In this document: positions 41,972 through 51,640 of the stretch, one piece after another
Numbering within the stretch: position 1 is the stretch's first letter
Layout of the letters: every line of letters begins with the position of its first letter
Assembly (NCBI GenBank): GCA_900320565.1
Contig: ONSR01000014.1
Span: 1-64,000, forward strand
DNA: 64,000 nt
DNA from: an uncultured Prevotellaceae bacterium
GTDB lineage: Bacteria; Bacteroidota; Bacteroidia; Bacteroidales; Bacteroidaceae
Reading direction: 5' to 3'
Position numbers and translations under genes: made by a program
The notes under the pieces: generated by a model
What the model saw: only the letters and a program-made list of their open reading frames with translations
Told to the model about the DNA's origin: nothing
Databases searched by the model: none

Positions 41972-43018
41972 ATGATTTCATCATTTGGCACACAACTGGA
42001 GCAATGGTACGAGTCTTTTGGTCGTGACCTTCCTTGGCGAAGGACGAGCGATCCATACCTCATCATGCTTTCGGAGTTCATTCTGCAGCAGACGCAGATT
42101 GTTCAAGGGATGAATTACTACTTGCGCTTTGCCGAGCGGTTCCCAACGGCTGAGAGCTTGGCTGAGGCAAGCGAGGAAGAGGTACTCAGACTATGGCAAG
42201 GATTGGGTTACTACAGCAGGGCTCGGAATCTTCATAAGGCAGCTCAAGAGATTGCAAAGGCAGGGCATTTCCCAAAGGATTACAGCTTTGTGAGGGCTTT
42301 GCCAGGCGTTGGCGACTACACCGCAGCAGCCATCATGAGTCTGGCTTTCGGCGAACCTCATGCTGTGCTCGACGGCAACGTGCAACGCGTTCTAGCTCGC
42401 CACTTCGGCATAGCAGAGCCTATCGATACCATGCAGGGCAAGAAACTCCTTCGTGCCCTTGCCGACGAGTTGCTCGACAGGCAGCACCCGGCCCTTTACA
42501 ACCAAGCCATCATGGACTTCGGAGCTCTGCAATGTAAGCCTGCCGCACCGCTTTGCGAGACTTGTCCGCTTGCCGAGACTTGTGAAGCGTTGAGCACGCA
42601 TCAAGTGGACAAACTGCCCGTCAAGTCCAAACGCACGAGTGTCCGCGACCGCTACCTTACTTATATATACACGCGCACACAAGAGGGCCTGACCTTACTG
42701 CGTCGCAGAGGCAGCGGCGACATCTGGCAAGGGCTCTTCGAGTTCCCTATGATAGAATCAGACAAGAAGTTGACGAGTAAACAAGTTGACGAGTTTATTC
42801 ACTCATCATTGGTTAAGGTTAGCGTTAACATTAAGGTTGATCTCATTGCTCAAGACGTTCGCCATCAACTCACTCATCAGCGCTTGCACGCCGACTTCTA
42901 CTGCCTCACTTTGCCCTCAGCCGATAGAAATGCAAAAGGGCAATGGGTCGAAGAGAAGTCCCTCGACCGCTATGCTCTTCCGCGTCTCTTAGAGAAGCTA
43001 TTGGAGAAAATGAAGTAA
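41972..43018 (+). CDS. mutY: A/G-specific adenine glycosylase
   Basis: MutY removes adenine mispaired with 8-oxoguanine. I place the start at 41972 (MISSFGTQLEQWYESFGRDL PWR), which leaves 348 residues. It has the substrate-pocket EFILQQTQI, the helix-hairpin-helix LPGVGDYTAAAIMSLAFGEP with the catalytic Asp in AVLDGNVQRV, the [4Fe-4S] cysteines in CKPAAPLCETCPLAETC (C-x6-C-x2-C-x5-C), and a C-terminal NUDIX-like 8-oxoG domain. A TACTTTTG element at 41960-41967 ends only 4 bp before this ATG, so the mRNA may be leaderless. Confidence 0.94.
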   Translation: MISSFGTQLEQWYESFGRDLPWRRTSDPYLIMLSEFILQQTQIVQGMNYYLRFAERFPTAESLAEASEEEVLRLWQGLGYYSRARNLHKAAQEIAKAGHFPKDYSFVRALPGVGDYTAAAIMSLAFGEPHAVLDGNVQRVLARHFGIAEPIDTMQGKKLLRALADELLDRQHPALYNQAIMDFGALQCKPAAPLCETCPLAETCEALSTHQVDKLPVKSKRTSVRDRYLTYIYTRTQEGLTLLRRRGSGDIWQGLFEFPMIESDKKLTSKQVDEFIHSSLVKVSVNIKVDLIAQDVRHQLTHQRLHADFYCLTLPSADRNAKGQWVEEKSLDRYALPRLLEKLLEKMK

Positions 43019-43023
43019 GTAGC

Positions 43024-43470
43024 TCAAGCAGCAGGACAGTTGCCCATCGAGCAACCCAGAACAAGAGCAGCAATTAGAGCGATTACGACGACAACCAGGC
43101 AAATGATGGAAAGGATACCACTGAACCTCAGGTAAGCATGCATTCCTGCAAAGCCACGAGCCAGCTCAGCCTCACTGCCGGTCTTGCATGCAGCCTTCAC
43201 GCCATTGGCAAACTGAAATCCCTTTACGAGGGGATAGATTGCAATGAGAGACACAATCACATAGATTGGGCCAACGATGATTCCTCCGCCAAGCATTGGA
43301 GTGGGAGGCAATACGAACGGGGCAATAGTAACCACGATGCCCATGATAAAATAGATCACCATTGCGATAGTTCCCAGGATAAGGAGGAACTTCGCCCACT
43401 TTGCTGAGCTCAGCAGGTCAGCCTTCATCGTCTCGTCGATAACCATTCCGTTCTTGAATTCTTCGTCCAT
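43024..43470 (-). CDS. Four-span membrane protein (DUF5362-like, tentative)
   Basis: The 148-residue protein has an acidic N-terminus (MDEEFKNGMVIDETMKADLL), four membrane helices (about 25-50, 58-80, 112-140) and the soluble loop FANGVKAACKTGSEAELARG between them. It resembles small Bacteroidota membrane proteins grouped as DUF5362, but I hold that name loosely. It converges with mutY (5 bp apart) and has its own -7 element at 43520-43527 (TATCTTTG, minus). Function unknown. Confidence 0.65.
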   Translation of the reverse strand: MDEEFKNGMVIDETMKADLLSSAKWAKFLLILGTIAMVIYFIMGIVVTIAPFVLPPTPMLGGGIIVGPIYVIVSLIAIYPLVKGFQFANGVKAACKTGSEAELARGFAGMHAYLRFSGILSIICLVVVVIALIAALVLGCSMGNCPAA

Positions 43471-43570
43471 AATGCAAAAAGTTTAGGTTAATACTGAACA
43501 AATAGTCTCATTTCTGTTGCAAAGATACGAAATATTTCTCTTCTGCCAAGCAATTATCACTTTTTCTACT

Positions 43571-46500
43571 TTACATTACTATCTCTACAGGACCTATTAG
43601 ACCTGACGGACGCAAAGACTCTTTAGCTGAGGGACCGTTGATGACCCATGTCCGACGTTGTTCTTTCGGTAAAGCCGCATCGTAGACAAGACGATTGAAC
43701 CAAGTGCTTGTAACCTCGATGATAATGGAGTTCTTGCCACTATGGAGGTAGCTGGCGATATCGGTTTGATAGGGTGCAGCCCAAAGGGTATCAACGACTT
43801 CGCCGTTCACCTTGATGACAGCTATTTCTTCTACTTCGCCCAATCGGAGTAGATACTGCTGGCCGCGCCGCTTATAGTCGAGCTGGAAGGAAGTCTCGTA
43901 GGTTGCTGTGCCAGAGAAAGCCCGTCCTTCGTTGCTTAGTGGAAGGTCCTTCCAGGCTTTCAGTTCATTGAGCATAAGGGGTTTGTCGTTGCCCCAACCT
44001 TTCGGGAAAGTAAGTGTCCACTTGTCCAAAAGCACGGTTCGTGTTTCCTCGACATTCTTTTTGCGTTTGGGTTGAGCATCGTGCTGGAAAACGAGGAAGA
44101 GCATTTCGCCACGCTGCAGATCCAGACGCACACGAGTATAGTTTCCTTCCTGTGTAGCATCGGCCAATTGAATGCTTCCGTTCATCGGATTCCACAGTTC
44201 GGCCCGACCTCGCTGGCGAAACGACACTTCGCCACTGAAAGTTTGTTGCTGCTGCGGACAAATCATATACCAGTCGGCACCTTTTGTGCGGCGATGGAGC
44301 CAGCGGAGTTCTGTGGGCTTTACGTCGGGCTGGAGGTTTAGTCTCTCGATGGATTCTCTCAACTGAGCAATGGGAACGTTTCTGATAACGCGTCCACCTT
44401 GTGCTTCCATTACCTGCAACCTGCTGACAGTTTCGGGGAGCAGACGTTTTGTATCAGGAATCCAGAGCACATCATAGCAGACGCCCTCGGGAGTTGTCCA
44501 GAGACCTTTTCTTATTTTAAGGCGATGCATGAGGGCATCGGTATTACAATAGTCATAACCGAAGCCGCTGGGAAAGGGCGCAAACTGGTCGGGTTTATGT
44601 TCTATCTCATCGCCGATGTACCAGAGAACTGAGTTTGCAGGGAATCCTCTTTCGAGCATAAAGGTACAGCGTGCGAGATAGGTATTGAAGTGACGCATAA
44701 AGGGCCACCAGGTTTGCTTCCTGAGGAACGGTGTTCCGATGCCTCCACCAAACGAAGTCCCAGGGAAGAATCTGTCTGCATCGGGGTTATGTGTGTAGGT
44801 ATGGAATACCGTATGCGTGACGCCCTCCACCATATTCTGATTGGCCACTTCGCGCAAATCCCTGAGGCGTTCGTCCCAAGTCAGGTCGAACGACGTGAAG
44901 GATTCAGCCGATACACGCGGTTTGCCATACAGATGGGCTGCGGAGGCAGTTGGGCGGATGGGTTTGTAGTTGCGGTTTGCCAACCAGCTCGAGAATGGTT
45001 GCCAGTATTCGCACATCGGGACATCGGCGTATTTGTAGTACTCCATCGGGTCGGCTGGGAAGATGTCGCCTGCTGCTGTCTCGTAGCTGACGGTCATACC
45101 TTTCTCGTGTGCGAGTCGGGTCATATGACCATAGAAGTTGTCGGTAAAGAGTTCACTGATGGTTCGTCGCCAGTCGGAGAGGAATTTGCTGGTCTGCTGG
45201 CGGTCGTTTATAACCCACCCGAAGACGGCTGGCAGCCAGCGAAGCAGTTCGTAATGCCTGCGGCTTTGAAACTCTTGAGGCATGAATCGTGTCCAAGTCT
45301 GTGTGGAGCACTCCCAACTGTCCATTAGCATATTGTTCACAAGCCCTTTCAGAGGTCCGTCCGTGAGTCGTCCAATGTAACTATGGAATTGGTGGGATAC
45401 GTAGGCCGTGTCGAGTTTGTTGACTTCCCAGCCCGTTGCCTCGGCAGGTGCTGGTCCGTTGCGCCGACCGGTGTTTACGTGACCTATTCGAAGGACAATC
45501 CACTGACCTTCTGGCGCTGCCCAACGAAGATGTCCGTCAGGAGTCATCTTGTCAGTCAGATTGACGATATCGGCTTGATTGACGAACCCGCTGCCGTCTT
45601 CGTTCATGTTCTTCGGAAAAGGTAGCAGTTGACGCAGTGTCCAGGCAGCTTCCATTTCCCAATTGTGACCTCGGGTAGCTGTGGAGAGGCGCAATCTCGA
45701 AAGGCGCATTGGATGCTGATTGGTGATTTCGATGATGTAGTCGCCGCCCTGTTCTTTGCTGTCGGGCAGCGCAAAGGTCATCGTCTTCTCGGTATCCTGC
45801 CAGTTGCCTCGTGGGAAGTCCGTATCGAGCAGAATAGTCCTGCTAGGCGTCAATACGCGCAGATGGATGTCGGGCTGCACACAGAACGAGTGATTGAAGG
45901 CGTCGATGGGATTGAACTCTATAGAACGGACCTTCTGACTATCTTTTGTCTTCACGCGGACACGATAGGGTTTCTGCGGGTCGGCAGGTTGCAGCGTGAA
46001 ACTGGAGTTCGGCTCGCCACTGAGAAGCTTTTGCCACTCTTCCTGATACTGCTCTGCCTCGACCTTTTCCACCTGACAGAATGTTCCAGTATCACCTTTG
46101 GGAGCGGGGAAAGCAAGCACAGCGATATCCTTCCAGTTACGCCAATCATCTTTATGAGGAACTGGCAACTCGACATCGAGTTCGCGGCCACCAGTAATGT
46201 CAGTCCGTGAGAGACTCAGATGTCGCATAGCTTGTTCGGGCGTAATCCACGGGCCGCCGCTCATAGCCCAACCCGGACAGGTCTGCAGGCTGAAGCGAAG
46301 TCCGAGGCGATGAGCCTCTTCGGCAGTATGCTTGACAAGCGATTCCCATTTCGGACTCAAGCACTCCACATGCTCCTCTGTACCTGGCCAATCGGCAGGG
46401 TCACCCACTTGTCCATGAAAGAACTGAACACCCTGAATCCCAGATGCCGCGATGGCCTCAAGGTCGCGAGTGATGCCCTCGCGACGGATGCTGCCGTTGA

Positions 46501-46693
46501 GGAAATGGAACCAAGTCTCGGGATAGAAAATGCGGTCAGGCTGGAGGAAAACCTTACGGTCGCTCTTCGAAAACGGACTATGTAGCTTTGCCGTATCAGG
46601 CACCGCAGGATAGTTTTCTTGCGCCATGATGATTCCAGCCCTAAAGCCTATGGCAGACAAGACAAGTATTTGGATGATGCGTATTCTCTTCAT
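43571..46693 (-). CDS. Secreted GH106-like glycoside hydrolase (alpha-L-rhamnosidase family)
   Basis: The 1040-residue protein has a signal peptide (MKRIRIIQILVLSAIGFRAG to MAQ). The catalytic part shows the GH106-type opening WFHFLNGSIRREGITRDLEA, IQGVQFFHGQVGD, and RFSLQTCPGWAMSGGPWITP. Further on come NMLMDSWECSTQTWT, MTVSYETAAGDIFPADPMEY and VEGVTHTVFHTYTHNPDADR. C-terminal beta domains end with a carbohydrate-binding-like segment (GEVVDTLWAAPYQTDIASYL). GH106 enzymes remove alpha-L-rhamnose from pectins such as RG-II. It has its own promoter element at 46717-46724 (TACCTTTG, minus) and no SusCD pair nearby. Confidence 0.78.
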   Translation of the reverse strand: MKRIRIIQILVLSAIGFRAGIIMAQENYPAVPDTAKLHSPFSKSDRKVFLQPDRIFYPETWFHFLNGSIRREGITRDLEAIAASGIQGVQFFHGQVGDPADWPGTEEHVECLSPKWESLVKHTAEEAHRLGLRFSLQTCPGWAMSGGPWITPEQAMRHLSLSRTDITGGRELDVELPVPHKDDWRNWKDIAVLAFPAPKGDTGTFCQVEKVEAEQYQEEWQKLLSGEPNSSFTLQPADPQKPYRVRVKTKDSQKVRSIEFNPIDAFNHSFCVQPDIHLRVLTPSRTILLDTDFPRGNWQDTEKTMTFALPDSKEQGGDYIIEITNQHPMRLSRLRLSTATRGHNWEMEAAWTLRQLLPFPKNMNEDGSGFVNQADIVNLTDKMTPDGHLRWAAPEGQWIVLRIGHVNTGRRNGPAPAEATGWEVNKLDTAYVSHQFHSYIGRLTDGPLKGLVNNMLMDSWECSTQTWTRFMPQEFQSRRHYELLRWLPAVFGWVINDRQQTSKFLSDWRRTISELFTDNFYGHMTRLAHEKGMTVSYETAAGDIFPADPMEYYKYADVPMCEYWQPFSSWLANRNYKPIRPTASAAHLYGKPRVSAESFTSFDLTWDERLRDLREVANQNMVEGVTHTVFHTYTHNPDADRFFPGTSFGGGIGTPFLRKQTWWPFMRHFNTYLARCTFMLERGFPANSVLWYIGDEIEHKPDQFAPFPSGFGYDYCNTDALMHRLKIRKGLWTTPEGVCYDVLWIPDTKRLLPETVSRLQVMEAQGGRVIRNVPIAQLRESIERLNLQPDVKPTELRWLHRRTKGADWYMICPQQQQTFSGEVSFRQRGRAELWNPMNGSIQLADATQEGNYTRVRLDLQRGEMLFLVFQHDAQPKRKKNVEETRTVLLDKWTLTFPKGWGNDKPLMLNELKAWKDLPLSNEGRAFSGTATYETSFQLDYKRRGQQYLLRLGEVEEIAVIKVNGEVVDTLWAAPYQTDIASYLHSGKNSIIIEVTSTWFNRLVYDAALPKEQRRTWVINGPSAKESLRPSGLIGPVEIVM

Positions 46694-47011
46694 TACGCTG
46701 ATAGTTTATCCTTTTGCAAAGGTACGACTTTTAGGCGAATTATGAATCGCGAATAACAAAAAATTATAAAGAAAGAGTTTTATAGGAGCAATCGCTCTGC
46801 AGGTAAAATGTCAAGATTCTTTCCAACGCTTCGTTTCTAAGGGCTTATTTTTGATGTTGTGGCACTTTTCTACCCCAAACACAAAATAAGGGCTTAAATC
46901 GCGTTTCCCTTTACAGAAGGCGGTTTCAGAGGACTCATCCAAGGAACACAAGCAAAGAAAGTACAAGTATTATGTATCGAAATGACAAAAACAGCACATT
47001 TGCTTGGTAAA

Positions 47012-47121
47012 ATCGACGCGTCGGGTCTATCAACTTCACACAGGGGAAATTCAATTTCGACGTGTCGCGTTGATCAATTCGACGTGTCGCGTTTAAATCT
47101 TCAACACGTCGCATCACCTAA
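47012..47121. repeat. 22-bp periodic array E (five units)
   Basis: Units start at 47012, 47034, 47056, 47078 and 47100. Those at 47012, 47056, 47078 and 47100 share a tcRACryGTCGc motif (for example ttcgacgtgtcgcg), each with a cgac/gtcg inverted pair. The unit at 47034 is diverged but keeps the register. It lies in the ~525-bp gap between fthC and the GH106 gene; the rest of that gap (46725-47011) shows only a repeated agggctta word and no gene. Confidence 0.85.
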
Positions 47122-47217
47122 CGCCTCGTTTTTCGTTATGTTTTTTGTAAAGAATTTTCGCACTTCATCAAACACGTTGATGAAGAGAAAGGTACGAATC
47201 AGCAGTTTGAAGATTTC

Positions 47218-47754
47218 TCAGGAAATCACTTCCTCAACCGAAATGTCATGAGGTTCAGAAGGCACTTCGTCGAGAAGTTGGAAAGGCCAGCAGACGCCCA
47301 CGAGCTTTGCCGACTCCAGTTTAGGCAGCAAGCGGTCGTAGAAACCTTTGCCACGCCCCAACCGGTGCCCTGCCCCATCGAACGCCATACCTGGAATGAT
47401 GGCGACATCTATCTCGTCGTAATGCTCAGGAGCAAACAAAGGTCCCTGTGGCTCCATGATGCCAAATGCACCCTTCCTCAAGGAAGACTCTCCTTCATAA
47501 AGATGCAGCTCCAGCTCTTCGCCCTTCACAACGGGCAGAAGAACACGCTTGCCTTCCTCGAAGGCTTCACGAATCAACGGTCGCACATCGACTTCATCGC
47601 TTAATGGGTAATAAAGTAGCAGAGTGCTTGCCTCCTGCCACCAAGCAGAAGCAAACACCCTGTTCGTTATCTCTTCCGACATCGCTGCCAACTGGGCAGC
47701 GGCGTGTTCCTTTTTCTGCGCCCTGATGAAGCGACGCAGGTCTTGTTTCGTCAC
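47218..47754 (-). CDS. fthC: 5-formyltetrahydrofolate cyclo-ligase
   Basis: The enzyme converts 5-formyl-THF to 5,10-methenyl-THF using ATP, salvaging folate. The 178-residue protein has the N-terminal MTKQDLRRFIRAQKKEHAAA helix, LLLYYPLSDEVDVRPLIREA, and the signature IIPGMAFDGAGHRLGRGKGF YDRLL, with the GxGxGxYDR nucleotide site. Its ATG overlaps the stop of the GH109-like gene by 4 bp, so it is translationally coupled to an unrelated upstream gene. Confidence 0.93.
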   Translation of the reverse strand: MTKQDLRRFIRAQKKEHAAAQLAAMSEEITNRVFASAWWQEASTLLLYYPLSDEVDVRPLIREAFEEGKRVLLPVVKGEELELHLYEGESSLRKGAFGIMEPQGPLFAPEHYDEIDVAIIPGMAFDGAGHRLGRGKGFYDRLLPKLESAKLVGVCWPFQLLDEVPSEPHDISVEEVIS

Positions 47755-49334
47755 TTTTTAGCTTTCTTTGAAGCCGTTTCTTTTGCCTTGTCGTATTTCT
47801 CCCAAAGTTTCTCTTTAGCACAACGATCCTTCTGGGCTTGAGTGCTGGCTTCAGCTGCGGCCTGAGCGGCTGCTTCGTCCTCAGCCTTTGCCCAAGCAAA
47901 CTGGAAGCCTGGCATCACGTCCCAATAGCCACGGGTAAAGTCGGGGAAGGCAACGGAGCAGCTGTTGTTGTCCATTGAAAGCGCTCCCAACTCAGCAAGG
48001 CAGCACCACTCAGCAAGGTCGTAAACATCCATGTCGAGAGGCAGGCCGTTCTGCAAGCAATAGACGAGACGTGCGTCCATGAAGAAGTCCATACCGCCGT
48101 GACCGCCCACCTTCTGAGCCATCTCGCCGTACTTCTTGATGATGGGATGCGTGTACTTAGCCACAAGTGCCTGCTGTTCGCTTGCTGGCAGGAAGCCGTG
48201 AGAGCTAAGGTCGTCCACCTTAGGAGCAACGCCGCTGGCACTGAGCTGGCTCTTGTCGAGAGCATAGTGCTGCTCGGGATACTTGGTAGCATAGCCCTTG
48301 GTGCCAGTTAACTTATAGAGACGATTGTAGGGTTGTGGGTTCATGACATCGTGCTGAATCTCAACAACCTTGCCATTTGCCGTACGCATCAATGTCGTGG
48401 TGTGGTCGCCATTGCGGAACTCTGCGCAGGGACGGCCTGTGGTCTTCTCTACCAATTCCTTGCCGTGCGAGCTCTTGGTGTCCATTGCAACCAACGTCGT
48501 GAAACGGTCGCCACGATGGATATCCATAGCAAGAGCAACGGGGCCAAGGCCGTGAGTAGCATAGACATCACCACGATTCTCCTTGTTATATTTCAAACGC
48601 CAATGCAGGTTCTGTATGTCGCTGCCATCAGGATTCTTCCAGTAATAGGCCCAGAAGTCGTCGAGGTTGTGGATGTAAGCACCCTCGCCACGAAGCACTT
48701 CTCCAAAGACGCCGTTCTGCGCCATGTTGAGTGTGTTGAGTTCATACCAGTCGTAGCAGCAGTTCTCCAGTATCATGCAGTGGAGGCGCGTCTTCTCCGA
48801 GAGGTCGATAAGTTCCCAGCATTGCTCAAGGTTCATGGCAGAAGGCACCTCGATAGCCGTGTGCTTGCCATTCAAAAGGGCGCACTTGGCAACGGGGAAG
48901 TGATGATCCCAGTCGGTGGCCACATACACGAGGTCTATATCGGAACGCTTGCAAAGCTCCTCGTAGCCTTTCTCGCCACTATAGATGTCTGCTGGCGGAA
49001 GTCCAGCCTCGCGGAGATACTTCTGACAAGCTTCAGCACGAGCCTCTTCATAATCACAAAGGGCAACAATCTGAGTGCCCGGAATGTGAGTAAAACGAGC
49101 TACAGCTCCAGGTCCACGCATGCCCAGACCGACAAAGCCAACGCGGACTGTTGCCATCTTGGGAGCTGTCAGGCCAAGTACATTCTGCTGACCAGCAGGA
49201 CGAGCAGGTGTATCAACTATGAGAGTTCCCTTGTCCCAATGGTATTTGGTGCTGGGGCTGAGACTCTGAGCAAAAGAAGTAACACTGAAAAGAATTGCCG
49301 CAAAAAGAACGGCAGAGAATTGTTTGATGTTCAT
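47751..49334 (-). CDS. Secreted Gfo/Idh/MocA oxidoreductase, GH109-like (alpha-N-acetylgalactosaminidase)
   Basis: I place the start at 49334 (MNIKQFSAVLFAAILFSVTS FAQ signal peptide), giving 527 residues; the longer upstream frame has no signal. The Rossmann domain opens VRVGFVGLGMRGPGAVARFT, followed by QIVALCDYEEARAEACQKYL. GH109-type segments follow: ENCCYDWYELNTLNMAQNGV, GDVYATHGLGPVALAMDIHR and GGHGGMDFFMDARLVYCLQN. GH109 enzymes hydrolyse alpha-GalNAc by an NAD-dependent mechanism, for example on mucin. The C-terminus adds a Lys/Ala-rich helical tail. A TATCTTTG element is at 49366-49373 (minus). Confidence 0.8.
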   Translation of the reverse strand: MNIKQFSAVLFAAILFSVTSFAQSLSPSTKYHWDKGTLIVDTPARPAGQQNVLGLTAPKMATVRVGFVGLGMRGPGAVARFTHIPGTQIVALCDYEEARAEACQKYLREAGLPPADIYSGEKGYEELCKRSDIDLVYVATDWDHHFPVAKCALLNGKHTAIEVPSAMNLEQCWELIDLSEKTRLHCMILENCCYDWYELNTLNMAQNGVFGEVLRGEGAYIHNLDDFWAYYWKNPDGSDIQNLHWRLKYNKENRGDVYATHGLGPVALAMDIHRGDRFTTLVAMDTKSSHGKELVEKTTGRPCAEFRNGDHTTTLMRTANGKVVEIQHDVMNPQPYNRLYKLTGTKGYATKYPEQHYALDKSQLSASGVAPKVDDLSSHGFLPASEQQALVAKYTHPIIKKYGEMAQKVGGHGGMDFFMDARLVYCLQNGLPLDMDVYDLAEWCCLAELGALSMDNNSCSVAFPDFTRGYWDVMPGFQFAWAKAEDEAAAQAAAEASTQAQKDRCAKEKLWEKYDKAKETASKKAKK

Positions 49335-49468
49335 GGTTAATATTAGTTTTAGTACATTTACTGCGCAAAGATAGTAAAAGTTTCCTAAACTCCCGCTCTT
49401 TTCATGCAAAAGAAGTGAAAAAAAACAACTTTTTCCCTTTATGTGCCCACATATTACATAATATAATG

Positions 49469-49476
49469 TAACTTTG
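49469..49476 (+). promoter_or_regulatory. rlmN: rlmN promoter -7 element
   Basis: TAACTTTG, 18 bp before the assigned rlmN ATG, so the 5' leader is very short. Confidence 0.55.
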
Positions 49477-49494
49477 TGGCGTAATATGCGCCTA

Positions 49495-50520
49495 ATGGAA
49501 AAGAAAAAGCTGCTTGGTTTGACACTCGACGAACTTAAGGCTGTCGCCACAGAGGTGGGACTGCCTGCCTTTGCAGCCAAACAAATGGCAGAATGGATAT
49601 ACGGCAAGCACATCAGGAGCATCAACGAGATGACCAACCTTTCGCTCAAAGGCAGGACGGCCCTTGCAGAGCGCTATGAGATAGGTTGCGTGCCGCCTTG
49701 CGATGTCCAGCAAAGCATCGACGGGACTGCGAAGTATCTCTTCCCAACGGAGAACGGACAGAAGGTTGAGTGCGTCTTCATTCCCGATGGAGACAGGGCA
49801 ACGCTTTGTGTCAGCAGTCAAGCTGGCTGTCGTATGGGCTGCCGCTTCTGCATGACTGGCCGGCAAGGCTTCGGAGGCAACCTCACAGCCACAGACATCC
49901 TGAACCAAGTCTATTCCGTGCCAGGAAGCGAACTGTTGACAAACATCGTCTTCATGGGACAAGGAGAACCGATGGACAACCTCGATGCTGTACTGAAAGC
50001 CACTCAGTTACTCACAGACACGAACGGCTGGGCTTGGAGTCCGAAGCGCATCACGGTCTCTACTGTCGGCGTCAGGAAGGGCGTGGAACGCTTCCTCAAA
50101 GAGAGCGACTGCCACCTCGCAATCAGCCTTCACAATCCTTTCCCAGAAGAGAGACTCCAGATGATGCCTGCCGAGAAGGCTTACGGCTTAGAAGATCTGC
50201 TGGCTCTGCTTGGCAAGCAGGACTGGAGCCATCAGCGCAGACTCAGCTTCGAGTACATCGTTTTCGGAGGTCTCAACGACTCGGAGAGGCATGCAAGAGA
50301 GTTGGTTCGACTGCTTGCGCCAATAGAATGCCGCGTAAACCTGATACGCTTCCACGAGATACCTGATACGCCATACAAGGGCGCGTCCGAGGAGAAAATG
50401 GTTTGGCTGCGAGACTACCTGACCAAGCATGGCGTTACAACCACCATTCGTGCCAGTCGCGGGCAAGACATCTATGCGGCTTGCGGCTTGTTGCACAGCA
50501 AAGTGAAGGGCGAAGCGTGA
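49495..50520 (+). CDS. rlmN: 23S rRNA (adenine2503-C2)/tRNA methyltransferase
   Basis: This radical-SAM enzyme methylates A2503 of 23S rRNA and A37 of some tRNAs. I place the start at 49495 (MEKKKLLGLTLDELKAVATE), for 341 residues. It has the cluster motif CRMGCRFCMTGRQGF (C-x3-C-x2-C), SNIVFMGQGEPMDN-like FMGQGEPMDNLDAV, and the C-terminal AACGLLH with the methyl-carrying Cys. An upstream in-frame ATG at 49486 is possible. It leads the syntenic run rlmN-DUF4837-PdxA-like-activator-lptE-secG. Confidence 0.95.
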   Translation: MEKKKLLGLTLDELKAVATEVGLPAFAAKQMAEWIYGKHIRSINEMTNLSLKGRTALAERYEIGCVPPCDVQQSIDGTAKYLFPTENGQKVECVFIPDGDRATLCVSSQAGCRMGCRFCMTGRQGFGGNLTATDILNQVYSVPGSELLTNIVFMGQGEPMDNLDAVLKATQLLTDTNGWAWSPKRITVSTVGVRKGVERFLKESDCHLAISLHNPFPEERLQMMPAEKAYGLEDLLALLGKQDWSHQRRLSFEYIVFGGLNDSERHARELVRLLAPIECRVNLIRFHEIPDTPYKGASEEKMVWLRDYLTKHGVTTTIRASRGQDIYAACGLLHSKVKGEA

Positions 50521-50560
50521 TGAATTAAAATGATTAGTTACCAACATAACAACAGACATT

Positions 50561-51628
50561 ATGAAATACAAACTTGCTTTATCATTAATATTGGGCTTGC
50601 TTCTCTTGACAAGCTGCACGAAAGAACAATTCTTCCCGCAAGCCAGCGGTCGTCCTTACGAAGTGCTTGTCGTGCTCGACAACAAGACTTGGGAGGCTCC
50701 GGCAGGTCGTGCCTTGTTCGATATCCTTGACACCGATGTGCCTTGCTTGCCGCAAAGTGAGCGCTCGTTCCACATCACACAGATCGAGCCGAAAGACTTC
50801 AGCGCCAACTTCACCATATTCCGTAACATCATTCAGGTCAACATAGATAAGACACAATACTCGCGAACAGGCATGCGCTTCATGCGTAACAAGTTCGCGA
50901 TGGACCAGATTGTGCTCACCATCAACAGCCCAAGCCTGGAGGACTTCCAGCAGTTCTGCATCGACCACAAACAGGAAGTGATCGACTTCCTGACGCGTTC
51001 TGAGATGAATCGACTCATCAAAGAACTCGAGAACAAGTACTCGAAAGTCACCTACGACCTTGCCTGGCAAATCTTTACCTGCCGCTTCCATGCTCCAAAG
51101 GAACTGACCAGCTACAAGAAAGGCGAGCAGTTCTTCTGGACGAGCAACAATACGGCAACAGGCATGGAGAACATCGTGATGTACAGCTACCCGTATGAAG
51201 GCCCCGAAACCTTCAACAAAGCGTACATGACGGCCAAGCGAGACTCCGTGATGAAAGTGAACCTCCCAGGCGAGAAGCCAGGCATGTACATGAAGACAGA
51301 CTCGCTTTGCACCATTGTCAAGGCAGTCAACGTGCACAACAGCTTCGCTATGGAGATGCGAGGGCTCTGGTATATGGAGAATGATTGCATGGGAGGCCCC
51401 TTCGTGAGCCACTCTCGTGTGGACATCGAGACGAACCGCGTCGTCGTCGTCGAAGGCTTTGTCTATGCTCCGGAGAAGATGAAGCGCGGCCTCATCCGCC
51501 GTCTCGAGGGCTCGCTCTACACGCTGCAGCTCCCACAGGAACAGTACTCGCTCATCGACACAGGACTGGAAGAAGAGAAAGCTCAAACGCCATCCGAATC
51601 AACTTCAAAGGGAGGAACAAAAAACTAA
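50561..51628 (+). CDS. DUF4837 family lipoprotein
   Basis: The 355-residue protein has a lipoprotein signal with lipobox (MKYKLALSLILGLLLLTSCT). The mature part matches DUF4837, a Bacteroidota-specific family: GRPYEVLVVLDNKTWEAPAG, FTIFRNIIQVNIDKTQYSRT, and later ETNRVVVVEGFVYAPEKMKR. Function is unknown; the protein should be anchored at the outer or inner membrane facing the periplasm. It lies 40 bp after rlmN and upstream of the PdxA-like gene, in the usual Bacteroidales order. Confidence 0.85.
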   Translation: MKYKLALSLILGLLLLTSCTKEQFFPQASGRPYEVLVVLDNKTWEAPAGRALFDILDTDVPCLPQSERSFHITQIEPKDFSANFTIFRNIIQVNIDKTQYSRTGMRFMRNKFAMDQIVLTINSPSLEDFQQFCIDHKQEVIDFLTRSEMNRLIKELENKYSKVTYDLAWQIFTCRFHAPKELTSYKKGEQFFWTSNNTATGMENIVMYSYPYEGPETFNKAYMTAKRDSVMKVNLPGEKPGMYMKTDSLCTIVKAVNVHNSFAMEMRGLWYMENDCMGGPFVSHSRVDIETNRVVVVEGFVYAPEKMKRGLIRRLEGSLYTLQLPQEQYSLIDTGLEEEKAQTPSESTSKGGTKN

Positions 51629-51640
51629 GCACGCCAAATT

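Noticed and set aside
33027..46693. Polysaccharide utilisation locus built on GH78 and GH106
   Set aside because: No SusC/SusD pair or hybrid sensor is present, and the two genes are 8 kb apart with unrelated genes between.
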